Shown here one piece after another: positions 33,600 through 45,999 of a DNA stretch of 64,000 nucleotides. Under the pieces are notes generated by a model, which did no database searches, had not been told where the DNA came from, and saw only the letters and a program-made list of their open reading frames with translations. A program made the translations under genes and the position numbers. Positions within the stretch are counted from its first letter, which is position 1. The number at the start of each line of letters is the position of its first letter. The stretch is from Rutpela maculata. Taxonomy: Eukaryota; Arthropoda; Insecta; Coleoptera; Cerambycidae. The stretch lies in NCBI GenBank assembly GCA_936432065.2, contig OW386290.2, forward strand, positions 55,694,843 through 55,758,842, in the 5' to 3' direction.

Positions 33600-34800
33600 C
33601 TATAAGTACGATTAATAATAAGCTGTCAACACCATGGGACATACGTCCGAACGCCTCGCACGTAAGTTATATATTTATGTGTCCGACTTTCCAACGTTCC
33701 CGAATATGAAACTTGTCAAATACACCGACGACCATGGGCGCAGCCAGGGGGGGAGCCATGCCCCCCCCCCCAAGCCGTCTTCCATGAGCCAAAAAATAAA
33801 GAAGCAGTACAAAGCAGTATCTAAATTATCCCTTGAAATAAATATTTTGTAATTAATGCCAATATTATCTAATAGAGGAATCTACATACACATCCGTTTT
33901 CAACCATTTTCTGAAAAATGTTCCTCATCCTCTGGCGAGGCCGGTTCTATTGCCCCCCCAGATGAATTTTCTGGCTGCGCCACTGCCGACGACACAGACA
34001 CGTACGCTCACAATGCGCGGGTGGAAACATGCTGCTGAAGGCGTTTATGACCCATGCTAACGGCTTACTGTGACAAGTGGAAAATTCGAGTGTACGCTGC
34101 CAAATTGGAGGTAATGGTCTTCACACAGGACGTCACCAAGAATAAAATAATAACACCAATTCCAACGAGAGGTTGTGTGAAGCACTCTGGAGTATACCTT
34201 GACAAAAGACTGACGTGAACTAAATTGTAACGACAGTTTTTTCTCATGGATAGGAAGAGCAGACTCAATAGACATAATAAAAAAAATATATTTATGCCAT
34301 CCTGATGGAACCCATCCAAGGCCAAAAATTGGGAAAAAATATTTATACCATTGGAGTGTGGCTAGTCCTAACATACGCTGCGCAGGTATGGTGCACCGCG
34401 TTGGTTACGAATTAAGGAAACTCTCAATTAGAATAAGATTCTACGCCTCATTTCCAATTATTTACGGTAAATCTCCTTAAGAGAATTGATCTTTCAGAAC
34501 TCCTATTGCGAGAACGATTCCTAACATTGAGCTCTGACCAGTACTATTTGAAGTAGAAAATAGCACTGTTTCAGCCAAATCTGCGAAACCGGTCCTTTGT
34601 TGGTCAATAGCTTTAATTGGAAAAAAAAATATGATAATCGCTTCAGTCGGTGACGTTTTATACATGTAGCTACTTTTTAGGAGAAAAAAATTGGACACTT
34701 ATTTAATTTCCATTATATTAAAGCTACAATAACTCTTACCAGCTAACTGAATGATTAAAGAAAGTTCTAATCCAAAGTAATCTCCCCAGAGAAAACCAAA
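33600..34800 (+). pseudogene. Jockey-type LINE RT fragment, split by a hAT MITE
   Basis: The plus strand reads LYIYVSDFPTFPNMKLVKYTDD, then after the MITE TDTYAHNARVETCC, KWKIRVYAAKLEVMVFTQ, ITPIPTRG, KHSGVYLDKRLT and further degraded blocks (RYGAPRWLRIK; KILRLISNY). These match the palm and thumb of jockey-type RTs (YADD, then KTE..LFT and VKYLGVxLD.RLTW motifs). The first half of the RT, the endonuclease and ORF1 are missing. Repeat X3 lies immediately upstream. Multiple stops and frameshifts make it non-functional. The end is indistinct near 34.8 kb. Confidence 0.75.
33733..33985. mobile_element. hAT-type MITE with 8-bp target duplication
   Basis: The left end CATGGGCGCAGCCAG and the reverse complement of the right end CAGTGGCGCAGCCAG match at 13 of 15 bases and have hAT style. 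CCGACGAC flanks it at 33725-33732 and 33986-33993, an exact 8-bp duplication as hAT elements make. The 253-bp interior has C- and G-runs next to the ends and no coding capacity. Removing it restores one reading frame through the RT catalytic motif. Confidence 0.88.
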
Positions 34801-35604
34801 CATTCAACAATAGAAAACTTATATTTCCCATTACGCCATAACACCAACTATTGCTAAGCGGACGTGTTTCGTAGTTCTCGTTTTCATTGGAAATATATAC
34901 CTCTACCGCGGGCTATCATGCAACTATAATCGTGGTGGAAATGACTGAGTGGAAAATGCCAATATCATTTCATTCAATTATCTAAATCTGCGGAAATGGG
35001 TTGACGGACGAAGTTTTGTTCCTCTGTCTCACTCGCTAAAGGGGATATGAAATCAATTAAAGTTTGCTAATTTCGGTAGTGCCAACTCGGTCTGAAATCA
35101 TGAAGAAGTAATACAAGCCACTATTGGCTCTCATATCGGCCCATATAAACGATTATAGCCATCAGTGGATATCCAGAGGGACTTCCGATGTGAAATGCTA
35201 CTGACTTATAGATATCTCTATTTATTTCTTTTGAAATTTTATATTTACTTTATATACTGTACAGTAAAGTACTTATAGAACATAAATTTTTATTTTATAT
35301 CATAAATTTCGACATAAATAAGTTTCGATTTGAATTATTAATGTTTCTTTCCTAAACGTCTGGCATTTCTCCTGATGTGATACCTTAAATATTTCATAGA
35401 AATAACTTTCCTAAACACTTGGTAAAACATTTAGTTAAATAAATAACATTTTTTTTATTTATAGTCGTCTGGTGGATAAGATTAAGTATTCAAACTAATA
35501 AAAGTTAGGATCTACTAAGTTTCAGTTATTAATTTATTTATCAACAGCTGATAAATTTAGTAAATAAGTGACAATAATAATGAGGAAAACACTACTATGT
35601 TTTT
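34801..35604. other. Intergenic DNA
   Basis: No gene or repeat is recognised. The sequence is AT-rich, especially 35220-35580. Confidence 0.4.
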
Positions 35605-36263
35605 ACTTCATCCAGTGGAAGTATAGTAACGACCAAAAAATGTAGAAAATGTTTATTATTTGAGGCTTAGAATGTCATGAAACGTCGAGATTTTAAGTTT
35701 GAACAAAAAAAAAATTCTGTCGGTCTGTCTGTAACTTTTTTTGTGCGCACGATTACTCTGGAACCGTTGAAGATATTGACTTGAAATTTGGTACACATAT
35801 GTACTTTGACGGGATCTGCAATTATATTATATTTTCATCTTATTCCGTCGAAGGGTTGGGGGGTAAATTGGGGTAAATGGGAGGTAAATAGGTAAATGAA
35901 GCAGGTAAAGGTCCATAAAATTGGCATTTAGTATATACAAGGGAAGCTAAGGTCTCAAAAAAAATTTTGGCATTGCCCATTTCTACCCCCACCCCATTAT
36001 TTAAGGGAATAAAAAAAATTGTGATTTAGTGTGTGTACAAGAACCAAAAACCTCAAAATATTTTTTTACTTCACCCTTTACTACCACCCCCTATCACCAC
36101 CCCCACCCCACTACCAATGTGGGATATCGTTTTATGGATTTTTCAAATATTATATTATTAAAGTTTCATAAGCAATTATTTCCACATACAAAATTTTTTC
36201 GTTGTGCGAGACTTGGATAGAAAATCTAGATGTGGAAGTAGTGATTCCTTGGGCAGCGGTTTT
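35605..36263 (+). repeat. Repeat X, copy 4
   Basis: A full-length sense copy whose 5' hairpin is damaged (ACTTCATCCAGTGGAAGT), with a 3' end CTTGGGCAGCGGTTTT. With copy 3 it forms an inverted pair 2.1 kb apart. Confidence 0.85.
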
Positions 36264-36307
36264 ACCACTATATTTATTTAAATAAAGTTATCTGTCTACT
36301 TAAATAA

Positions 36308-37275
36308 TATTGGATTGTGCGAGTCGGACGTAAACCCGACTATTGTCTGATGGAACCAAATTAGTTCTCCGCCCCGTTTTCGAGGATGCTGAACACCGTG
36401 GTAGTGGTAGAATTTCTCGTTAGGGTGACCCATCCTCGCACACGGCCAAAAATCACTCCCAAATGGGTATTATAATTGTTTGAGGGACTCTTACTTTGTG
36501 ATCCCCCGTTTTCGAGGATACTGAACACCGTGGTGATGGTGGAATTCCTCTCCGGAGTGACCCACCCCCATAAATGGCCAATCACCTCCAAAGGGGTGAG
36601 AGTGCGTTCTCAGCATAACCCCGGGAAAAGCTCCCCCCCCGTTTCTGAGGATGTTACACAGAAAAAACATTAATATGTCACCACCATCTCTTCAACAAAG
36701 TAGTCATCTTCATTTACTGTGGAGCTGAAAAATGATGAATGTATATTTGTTTGTACATATTTTTTGGGAAACATAGGTTTATATCTGATTTATTTAATTA
36801 TAATATATTATACAAAATATTTTTATTGAAGTGGTCCTCCTGGAAAATGGGAGGGAAACTTTTTAATCCAGTGGTTTGATGAGAGCGCTCTCTCACCCCT
36901 TTGTAGGGTGATTATTGGCCGCTGAGGGGGTGGGCGGATGTCAGGCACGCGTCCCAGGATCCTCTCCATAATTGGCATACTCGAAAACGGGGGATCAATA
37001 AGTTAGATTCCTCAATACGCGTTCGTCCCCATTTGAGAGTGGTTTTTGGTCGTTTGCGGAGGTGAGTCACCCCAACGAGAAATTCTGCCATCACCATGGT
37101 GTTCAGCATCCTCGAAAACGGGGGGGGGGAGAGAACTACTTTGGTTGTATCAGACAATAGTCGGATATTTCAGGTCTTTTTAATAATATCTTTATTAACC
37201 ATAAAAATAAAACATACATGGTAAACAGGTACCATTTCACTTAGATGGTCACTTTCCGACTCACACAATCCACTA
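36308..37275. mobile_element. Foldback element Z
   Basis: Left end TATTGGATTGTGCGAGTCGG and right end, reverse-complemented, TAGTGGATTGTGTGAGTCGG. TAA flanks both sides (36305-36307 and 37276-37278). Each arm contains two copies of a G/C-rich unit with TTTTCGAGGATGCTGAACACC and GTGACCCA, giving the arms ~350 bases. The right arm has an extra ~85 bases near its tip (37170-37255). The frames across it merely repeat this unit, and no transposase is present. Related units occur at 11.1-11.5 kb. Confidence 0.75.
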
Positions 37276-39105
37276 TAATCAACCAAACCTGTATTTCATT
37301 ATCTTTTGAGAATGACGTGATTGTTTGATAATGACGTAATATTCGTAACTGCAGTCACAACTTTGTGTAAATGAATATAGTGGTAAAAAACATAGCAGTG
37401 TTTTCCTCATTTCTGTGACAATGAGCTACAACATAGTAAAGGCTTCCTCGATCAACTTGTTTTAAGTGATAACTGATAATAACTACAATGAATGGGGTAC
37501 TCCAATAAAAATGCGTTATGGCCGGGCGAGTTAACGAGTGACTAAAGAATCGCATAACTAAAGTGTATATGCCGAGAAGTGACAGTGTGGGTAAACAAAG
37601 CTGAATGCATGACAATCACGTGTTCTTTTATTCATCAGATGAGTCTTGCGCATTCAACAGGCATCCATCCGTCCCTTTCTTACAACGTAAATGAGGCAGA
37701 GATAGCAAAACATCTGATAATAGTCGATGAATAAACGAATACGTGCCTTTACACCGCACACTGGCCCCAAAGTGACTTCTTTTTCAAATCAGTCTGTAGG
37801 TATTAGTATTCAAGCATTTTTTAATCTTCGTTTTTTAATTGCCTATCGATCTGTCAAGCCAGATTCTCGATTTTTGTCCCTGATTTTCCAAAATTTGAAT
37901 TTTTATCAAAAATTTTGAAAAATCAGTGACAAAAATAGAAAATCTGGCTTGACAGATAGGCAATTAAAAAATGAATTATGAACGTGTTTTTTTTACTAAA
38001 TTGCACAAGTTTACTGTGAAAAAAATATTTCAAGCTATGATGAAATTACCGATACGAAAAATATTACTGATTTTATTAATAATTTGTTATATTAAACATT
38101 ATGTAAAATTCTGGCGATTAATATTTGCGACAAATTTACCTTAAGTGCAACTTCCTGTTGAGTAGTCGTAGATAAAGTAAAGTATTCTACTAGAGTGTAA
38201 TAGCTATTACTCGCTCGTTGAATAATATACTCTATTTTCTATACAATTCAATCGATTCATATGGCAACCTATATATTTGATTAAATCAATTAACATTTTA
38301 GTTAAAGCAACGAACGATGAATATTGTAATTATCCACATAGACAAGATATTGTCATACCTGAAGCCTCATTTACTTCGTCAATATATTTTCGTAAAAATG
38401 GAAGCAGGTCATAGCTATATTTCATACCAATATGTTTATATTTATAAACACACATTTTCAGCAACGTAAACAAGATTATTGTCAATAAGTATTGACCTCT
38501 CGTGCACTTAGCAAAACGCTAACGCACCGTTTATCTCAGGTATTTAGCTAGGAAATAAATGAACATGGGCAGTGTTCGCCGGGACAGGGCACGGCAGTGT
38601 TTACTCAGGCTCAAAAATAAGCCCAAAGCGCAGCCTCGTGGAAGTGTTCCTAAGAGCCAATCTTCACCGTTGGTTTGTATATTATGGAGTATTGTACTTC
38701 TTTTATTCTTCACTTTAAGAAAATGGTCAGAAAAACAAAGTTATCAAACATATTTTTTATAAGTTGATATTTTCTTCCGTCGCATTCTAAAGGCAGTAAG
38801 AATTTTGTAAGTGGGCTAAAATAAATTTCACTTCAAAATACCTTCTTAAATTGTGTGGCCTGATCGTTTATATTGTATCCATACATTGTACGCCCTATCG
38901 TTATAAAAAACAATAGAAAACGGTGAGAAAACGGAAAAATACACAATTTCTATGAGGTTAAAACAGTTAAAACAACTCCTATGATCTGATGTTTTCTAAC
39001 AGCGTGACGTAAGCGAAGGTGCAAAGATACGTCAAGTTTACGTAATGTCGGCATATCCTCTCTGTTTATTGTAACATGGATTTTTGCATATTTTTTTAAG
39101 AACAC
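37276..39105. other. Intergenic DNA with one small hairpin
   Basis: Apart from the hairpin at 37826-37976 I see no supported gene. A GC-richer patch at 38.56-38.67 kb gives mirrored short frames without motifs. Confidence 0.4.
37826..37976. repeat. Hairpin, 2 x ~65-bp arms
   Basis: TTTTTAATTGCCTATCGATC...CTGATTTTCCAAAATTT pairs with its reverse complement across a loop of about 12 bases, with only a few mismatches. It is probably a tiny foldback or MITE remnant. Confidence 0.7.
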
Positions 39106-40258
39106 AGCCACACAAAAAGAATGTGGTTTGGCCTGTTAACCAGACTAGTGTGTCCTTAACCCCCAACCCCAAAAAAACACCGCCCCAAAAAGTGGTCTGA
39201 CTTGCGGACCATACCAGTGTATCCTTATGTATTTGGACCCTCTGAAGACGAATCCGTAATCAGAATTGTCAGATTCGCTTGTTTTTCACCCATAACCCCA
39301 AAAAACAACCCCAAATAAAAAAAGTGGTCGGCTCGCGGACCAGTTCAGTACATCCGTATGTATTTAGACCTGCTGAAACAGAATCCGAAGTGAGAGTTGT
39401 CATATTGTCTCGTTTTTCACCCATAACCCTCTAAAAAAAGTGGTGTGTCCTGCGGACCAGATCAGTATATCCTTATGTATTTGGACTCGCTAGAACCGAA
39501 TCCGAAGTCAGAATTGTCAAATTGGCTCGTTTTTCACCCCCAACCCCAAAAAATACCACCAAAATAAAAAAAGGTGGTCTGGTCTGCGGACCAGATCAGT
39601 GTAACCTTATGTATTTGGACCTGCTGAAACCTAATCCGATGTCAGAATTGCTAGATTGGTTCGTTTTTCACCCCTGACCCCAAAAAAATATCACCAAAAA
39701 CAAAAAAGTGGTCTATCCGGCGGACCAGACCAGTGTAAACTTACCAAATACGTAAGGATACCCTGGTATGGTCCGCCGAATGGACCATTTTTTGGGGGTT
39801 AGAGGTGAAAATGAGCCAATCTGGTAATTCTGATTTCGAATTCGGGTTCAGCAGATCCAAATACATAAGAATACACTGATCTGATCCGTAGGCCAGACCA
39901 CTTTTTTTTTGTTTGGGGGTGTTTTTTGGGGTTGGGTGAAACACGAGCGAATCTGACAATTCTGACTTCGTATTCGGTTTCGGAGGGTCCAAATACATAA
40001 GGTTACACTGATCTGGTCCGTGGGCCAGACCACTTTTTTTGTTTTGGGGGTGTTTTTTTGGATTGGGGGTGAAAAAGGAGCGAATCTGACAATTTCGGAG
40101 GGTCCAAATACATAAGGATACACTGGTATGGTCCGCAGGCCAGACCACTCTTTTGGGGAGTTTTTTTGGAGTTATTTGTGAAAAACGAACCAATCTGACT
40201 TCGGATTCGGTTTCAGTGGATCCAAATGCACAGGCCAGACCATTTTTTTTATGTGGCT
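39106..40258. repeat. Minisatellite Y with internal orientation switch
   Basis: Units of about 115-135 bases contain CAGTGTATCCTTATGTATTTGGA, a CTGAAACCGAATCCGAAGTCAGAATTGTCAGATT-like block (written in parts) and CCCCAAAAAA runs. Four to five units run one way up to about 39740, then about five run the opposite way to 40250. The outer ends are inverted: CACAGCCACACAAAAA on the left and TTTTTATGTGGCTGTG on the right, so the whole array behaves like a terminal-inverted-repeat element. Long frames across it are translated repeats, not genes. Confidence 0.8.
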
Positions 40259-42749
40259 GTGATATCGTTCTCAATAAAAAATTAGAGGTTCTAAAGTTTA
40301 TAAAACATATTTAAAATATTTTTACGTTCATCGTTTACCGAAGAAGAAATATCGTGATCGTGAAAAATCGCTCTCCGAAATTTGTTGGAATTTTCATGTT
40401 TCTATGTAGATTACGGAACTCAATTCGGTCAGTCTGTCTGTCAATCTGAGTGTGTCAGTTTGACGGCCGCCTGTCTGTCGGTACTACACAAACGATTTAG
40501 GAGCTATCACCAACGAAGAAATGTGCAAAATATACAGGGTGGACATTTTAAGAAATAATTTTAAAAAATGTGACGGAGGCCAATAATATCTGTAGTTAAT
40601 ACAAGTATCAAGAAAGAGACCTGTTATACTTTTAGTAAAAAATATACAGGGTGGTTACTCTAAAAAATGATTAATTAAGAAACGATGGTGAAAAAAATTT
40701 TCACATTTTTTACGGTTATGGTGTCAACTATATTCGAGCTATCAAGTTGGAATATAGTTGACACTATAATCGAGAGGGAAACCTGACATACTTTAGTGCA
40801 AAATATACGGGGTAGTCACTTTAAAACAATGATTAGGAAAATGTCTATTGCCAGGAAGAAAGTCTAATATACTTACGTTTATTTAAAAAAATATATAAGG
40901 TGATTCACATTCAAAGTTGAGTAAAATTTTGAACCTGAAAAATGTTAAGGGCTTTTTTTTGGGTAAACTCATAGAAAAATATTTTTAAAAACGATTTCAA
41001 GGAAGTTTTGTCAGATTTCGTTTCCATTTAGTAATTTTCTCTTGAGAAGAATATTAAATATCGAAACCCGTAATATATGAAAAGTGATATGAAATAATAA
41101 CAATCCCTTTTAAAGGAGTTATTTTTATGTAACCAAATGAGTGGAATAGCGACATGAGTGAAGTTGTCCGGACAAGAGCCGAAAGTGTGCAAGTTCTTAA
41201 AGCAGCTGACACTAAGTTCACCACTTTTACACTCACAAATTTTTTAGCAAGGGTAATATTGTACAGTAAGGTACATGTGTATTTGTTTGATATTGATTTG
41301 CTTCCATTTTTATGCGATGGTTGTGACTTGGTCTTTTTTCGGTAAAAAAGTCGATGAAGCCTGCAGTCTTCAAACTTTTATAGTAAGTTTGTTCAGCAAT
41401 GACGAAGGAACATCTTATATAAATTTTCAATAAATTTACAATATTTTTTCTAGGTCAAAAGCTTAAAGTCCTGAGCTATTAATACCTTGGTGGAGAAGCG
41501 TATGTCGCTAAGTTTTTATTAATTTATTCTAAATATTGATTTTATCTTCCGTAGTTATTCGTTTAGTAGTCGGGTAAGACAAGGCGTGGTCGGGAGTTTA
41601 ATAAATAGGATTTTCTTTAAAACAATAAGTACCTCGTTCACGTTTGCCTTTTGCTGCCATAAATTTCACCAAACGAGAGTCTTAAGCGCCTATTCCCTGT
41701 CATATTATATTTTATATGAGAAAGTGATTTAGTTTTTCAATTGCCAATATAAGCTGTCACTAAGACATAATTCAAGACACAAGAAGTCGGCTATAAATAT
41801 TCTAAAGGTCCTACGATAAAGTAGAAAAAGTTTTTTACGGTGTGTATAGCTTTACCGAAGAACGGAATTAACCGAGACTTCCCTTGGACGTGTTCTTATT
41901 GAAATTTAAGTAGCACTCGATTGTATAATTCAGGAGCTAATGGAAAATAAATGTGCTGCTCAGGATCTTGAAATACGAACGGCTTTTCTAAGTGACACTT
42001 GACGCTCACTTAGGAGTTTATTAAGTTTTTACTTTTCAATAATAAAGCTAACTGATACGCCTCGAAAAAAGAGTTTAGGTCGTCGTTTATTGACAAGAGC
42101 GCCACTTCAATACCGAACTTCTTTTAAAATTTGTGTACTCGTATTCTCTTACAGATATTTTTTCATTCGTTATTATATAGGAAAAGAACAAAAAAGTGCG
42201 ATATTTATCGTCTTTCAAATGGAAGAATAAGTTTATACACTAACAGTATAGTCATATCATCATCAGTTAGTATACAAGGTGTAGGGAATAACTCAGACCT
42301 GGATTTTTTCTTTAATTCATTATTTGGGTGTTCAAAAAGACCTTGAGTTTGTGAATTCGGTCGGGAAACCAGAATTTTTTGTTGAGAAAGGTAAAAAATA
42401 AAAAATAAAAAAAACGTGGATTGTTCGGCTCTAATAGAAACAAAGGCTGATCAAATTCTGCGTAAAATGGCCATTAGGCAATGTTCTAATCTCTGGAGTA
42501 GTTTCCACAAAGACCAAAACATACAAATACTCGAATACTATTATTCGATGTGTATTTCGCCAACCATGTTGACATCATCTGAAAGTGATTTAACCAATCC
42601 AAACATCCCAATTTTACCATATTTTGCCTAAAATCGTACTTAGAAAATCGTAATAGAAAAGCCTGATCATGTGTGTATTTACAAACGCATCTTCGATCCT
42701 AACTGGGGGATGAGTCTAAAGACCACTCTTTAGACGTTTAATGTTGTGG
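40259..42749. other. Intergenic DNA with repeated ATATACAGGGTGG motif
   Basis: The motif AAAATATACAGGGTGGT.ACTYTAAAA occurs around 40535, 40650, 40805 and, degenerate, 40897, spaced 115-155 bases. A hairpin GTGTCAACTATATTC...GAATATAGTTGACAC lies at about 40731-40771. A short (TCTG)n tract lies at 40430-40480. Beyond 41 kb nothing is recognised. Confidence 0.5.
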
Positions 42750-43430
42750 TAAACCCCCTAATAACATACACGTGTGGCGTTCCCATGAGCGTTCCACAAT
42801 TAAGGCTCGCCTATGCCAAGTCTAGGAATAATAAAGCAATCAGGACCACTCCAATAGCAACGGAGGCCATTTTTGAACTTAGACCATCGCATAATGAAGT
42901 GAAATTGGGAGCCAAGAAAACAATACACAACTATTCAAGAATGAAATGTGGAATGTGACAGGCCACGTGCTGGGGCACAAGGCTTTAGGTTTTCTGTTCC
43001 ATACATAATCGTGTTCTCTAATTAAGATGATTGGAAATGCGATAAAAGACATCTTTTAAGTCATGGAAGTCTGGAATGGTACTTAGAAGGGCATCGGTAC
43101 CGGTATACACAGATGCAATCCAAGTACTCGTATTTCGGTGCTGGTTGGCGGGGAAGGAGCAAAAACTCCTTTCCATGACCCTAAGTTAACCTTCGGCTTG
43201 CCAAAAAGGCTGATTCAATTAGAGACCGGGCTATGCTACAGTTCAACAAGTAAAAGGTTCGAGCCTTCGAAATGCAAAAGGACCTTCAAATGAGTCCACG
43301 GTAAAGCGGTTGCTTGGACTCGATAGAGAAAGAATATGACCTGACAACAGGATACTGTTCTCTGAACAATTACCTACATACAATGAGGTTAAAGGACGGT
43401 CCTATTTGTCGGATGTGTGAAGTAGAGTCA
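42750..43430 (+). pseudogene. LINE C-terminal fragment (post-RT, RNase H start, Cys cluster)
   Basis: The plus strand reads NKAIRTTPIATEAIFELRPSHNEVK in pieces, a block TDAMQSKYSYFGAGWRGRSK resembling the start of an RNase H domain, then VKRLLGLDRERI, LTTGYCSLNNYLHTMRLKDG and ICRMCEVES. This is the familiar end of I/R1-type LINE proteins: the AITGAMRTTP block, RNase H, then the GxxLL.HL...CRxC cluster. Most of RNase H is deleted and several frameshifts and stops occur. It runs head-on into an opposite-strand LINE fragment at about 43.43 kb. Confidence 0.6.
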
Positions 43431-44605
43431 TTATTTCCTTTGCATAGCACTGTATAGCGGCCACTTTAGCCTGAAATACTGTGGCGTGTATTCCTAGAGT
43501 TATCGAGATTTTCGTTTTCGACCTTATCCCGTAAATCCCAGCTCCGACTCCCTGTTCTGTCTTGGAGCCGTTCGTATACCAGACCGCTTGTGCCGATATT
43601 GGAGGACCGTTTTTTCAGTCCTCTCTGTCTGGTATTTTGATTTGAAAATTTTTATACTTAACTTATACTTTGGGACCATAGTGTCCTTGGGCATATTCAG
43701 AATGGGATCTGCCTTCAGATCGGAGTATAACTTTTGGCGCTCTGTTCCGTGTTGTTTCCTTTTGGGCGTTGCGCCTTTCGCCTATGTACCACTGAATGAG
43801 CTTCCCATTGGATAAATATGTGTAGTGGTGTCAGCCGTGAGAGCAGTTTATGGCCCCAGTGGCGCACAGACAAGCAAGCTTTTGTGCGCCATTTAATAGC
43901 CTTATTGCTCCTAACTGCATTGTCTTGGTTCATCATACCACCTATCCATAGATTATCATGAGTCTTATAACTCTAGTGTATAGCCAGTTGTTTTTTCCAC
44001 ACATCTGCCTGCATCTTCCCAGGGCAAATGTTGGCTTTCTGTGTGATTTTTTGGATGTGGGAATTCCTTGTTAGCTTTTGGTCGAATATGACTCCTAGGT
44101 ATTTAACCTCACTGGCAAATTGAATTTCCTCTCCATTAAGCCTTAGAGGTTTTGGGTCTCCCAAGGCTCGTTTTTATGTAAAGGTGATGACTGTAGTTTT
44201 GTGAGGATTTATGGAAAGTCTTTCCTCACTACACCACCTGTCGACAATGTTTAGGGCTCTTTGCGAACGCTCTGATATCGTGTTCGCAAGGCGCCCCTTG
44301 ACTACTATCGCTAGATCGTCAGCGTATCCTAGGCAGTAAAAGCCTATTGCGAAAAATTTTCGGAGTAGTTCGTCAACTATTGGCATTCGTTGCTTTGTCG
44401 CCTCTGCCATTTCTTTGTCATCTAATGACTTTGTCAGTAGCCTAATCATCAAGCGCGAGGTCTGTTGATTTTCTCGGCTGGTATGCATATTGGCGCTCAC
44501 TAAGGGGGTTTTCCCTCAGCATTTCGTCTCTAATATTCAGTAATCTTTCCATTGTTTTAAGTAGGAAAGAGGACAGGCTTACGGATCTGTATGTCTTGGC
44601 CTAAT
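43431..44605 (-). pseudogene. I-group LINE RT and RNase H fragment
   Basis: From 44605 downwards the minus strand reads KTYRSVSLSSFLLKTMERLL, PLSERQYAYQPRKST, a deletion, GYADDLAIVV, RWCSEERLSINPHKT, EVKYLGVIFDQKLT, TPLHIFIQWEA, then VWYTNGSKTEQGVGAGIYG and ATVFQAKVAAIQCYAKEI. The RT catalytic YADD is intact. In RNase H the usual catalytic DGSK aspartate is Asn and the FQAE glutamate is Lys. An RNase H domain places it in the I/LOA-like group. Frameshifts, stops and the internal RT deletion mark it as dead. Confidence 0.7.
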
Positions 44606-45999
44606 TTTATTTTGACATAAAAGTATTCTTTGCAAAACTTTTCATCTCATCAACTCATTTTTTGTAATCTTCTACTTCTGTGTCGTCTCTTTTGTGTAAG
44701 GAAGCTTATTTAATGGATTCATTTAATGAATTTTATTTAGTAGTTGTTACTTTTTGTGGATAAAGTATTATTTAAAATTAGGCAATGTTGAAAATTTCAG
44801 ACGAATTCGATATGTGGTTCTCGAAATATACGACTTCTAAAGAGGAAATTGGAAGAGCGGTGCGACCAACATCGTGACGTCAGAGGACAGGAAACGAAAC
44901 GGTCGCGCAACATATCAAAGCTCGTGCATTCCGCTTGAGATCGTCGAGTCTTTCTCTGTGCGACTAGCAGGTTCCTATTAAGTGACGTCACGGCCGAGAT
45001 TCGACAAGGCGGGTGCCGTCCATGTTTATATATTTTTGAGAGACGATTTACAGGTCTCACAAAATTCTAGTTTTTTGCACAGGGTCTTCGAATTTTAAGA
45101 TCTTTCCGATAATCAAATAAAGAAAAAGTGCTAAATGAACCCATTGTGTACTATGATAACTTGCATTATCTGAAACAATTACCCATTTTGAAAACTACTC
45201 GGAAACAAAACAGCACCAGGTTAGATGACATTACAATAAATTAAATTCTACTTAATTTTATTTTTAATTATGTATACGGATAAAGTTACCAAATAAAAAG
45301 TTATAATTAAAAAACTCCCATCTGTCATATTTGGGAGATCCCGCTTTAATTAAAACAAAACGTTCTCACCTTTTTTCGCCTTATCTGAAAGACGCAAATT
45401 AAGTTAATGTCCTGGTATTCGATCATCTTAATCTGCCGTCTTTCATCGCTGCTACTAGAGATAATCTGAGCGTCTTTTCAGCGTTAATCAGTCATTTCCC
45501 CCATGCGCTTGTAAAGTGGCTGTATAAAAAGGGGTTGAAACACAGCTACAACAGCGACACTGGCGTAGGTTTAGGTTTATTCTGAATAAGGAAAAGCCTT
45601 ATTTGTTCGCCTTCAACGTTTCAATTTAGACCTGTCATCGTTTGCAATTTATAGTGTTTTGTGTAGTGTTTCCCGGTAATAGTTATTAAAATATGCTAAT
45701 GACGGATTGGGTTAAGAAACTAATGAACTTGCTTTCTCTAGTAGATTAATATTAAATATCTGCTGCAATTTTTAATTTTAGTATATTTCTTGGTATTTAA
45801 CCGTACACATCGAAATGGTATAGGGTCTAACAAACACTTTTGTTTTTATTTTGATTACAATTGTTTTTTATTATTATTATTTTATTATCTCCAATTTACA
45901 ATATGTCCTACATAGAACATTAAGTAACGATTATTATTACTGCAAAAATGTTTGAAAAAATAAAACCGCCTCCAAAAAAAGTTACTAGACTAAAAACTA
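44606..45999. other. Intergenic DNA
   Basis: No gene is supported. A GC-richer stretch (44.80-45.06 kb) has an 87-residue minus-strand frame with no motif. A TATA-box-like site at 45521 is listed separately. Confidence 0.4.
45520..45530 (+). promoter_or_regulatory. TATA-box-like site
   Basis: TGTATAAAAAGGGG is a good match to a eukaryotic TATA box, with CAGCTACAACAG 15-25 bases downstream. No credible coding exon follows within 1 kb; the nearest ATG frame is 18 codons. It may be a chance match in AT-rich DNA. Confidence 0.25.

Noticed and set aside
34057..34374. 105-residue minus-strand protein
   Set aside because: It is antisense to the recognisable jockey RT thumb region on the plus strand.
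36361..36591. Minus-strand frame repeating RNSTITTVFSILENG
   Set aside because: It is the element Z tandem unit in translation.
39741..40274. 177-residue minus-strand frame with repeated motifs
   Set aside because: It is the minisatellite Y read through several units; the overlapping second frame repeats the same units.
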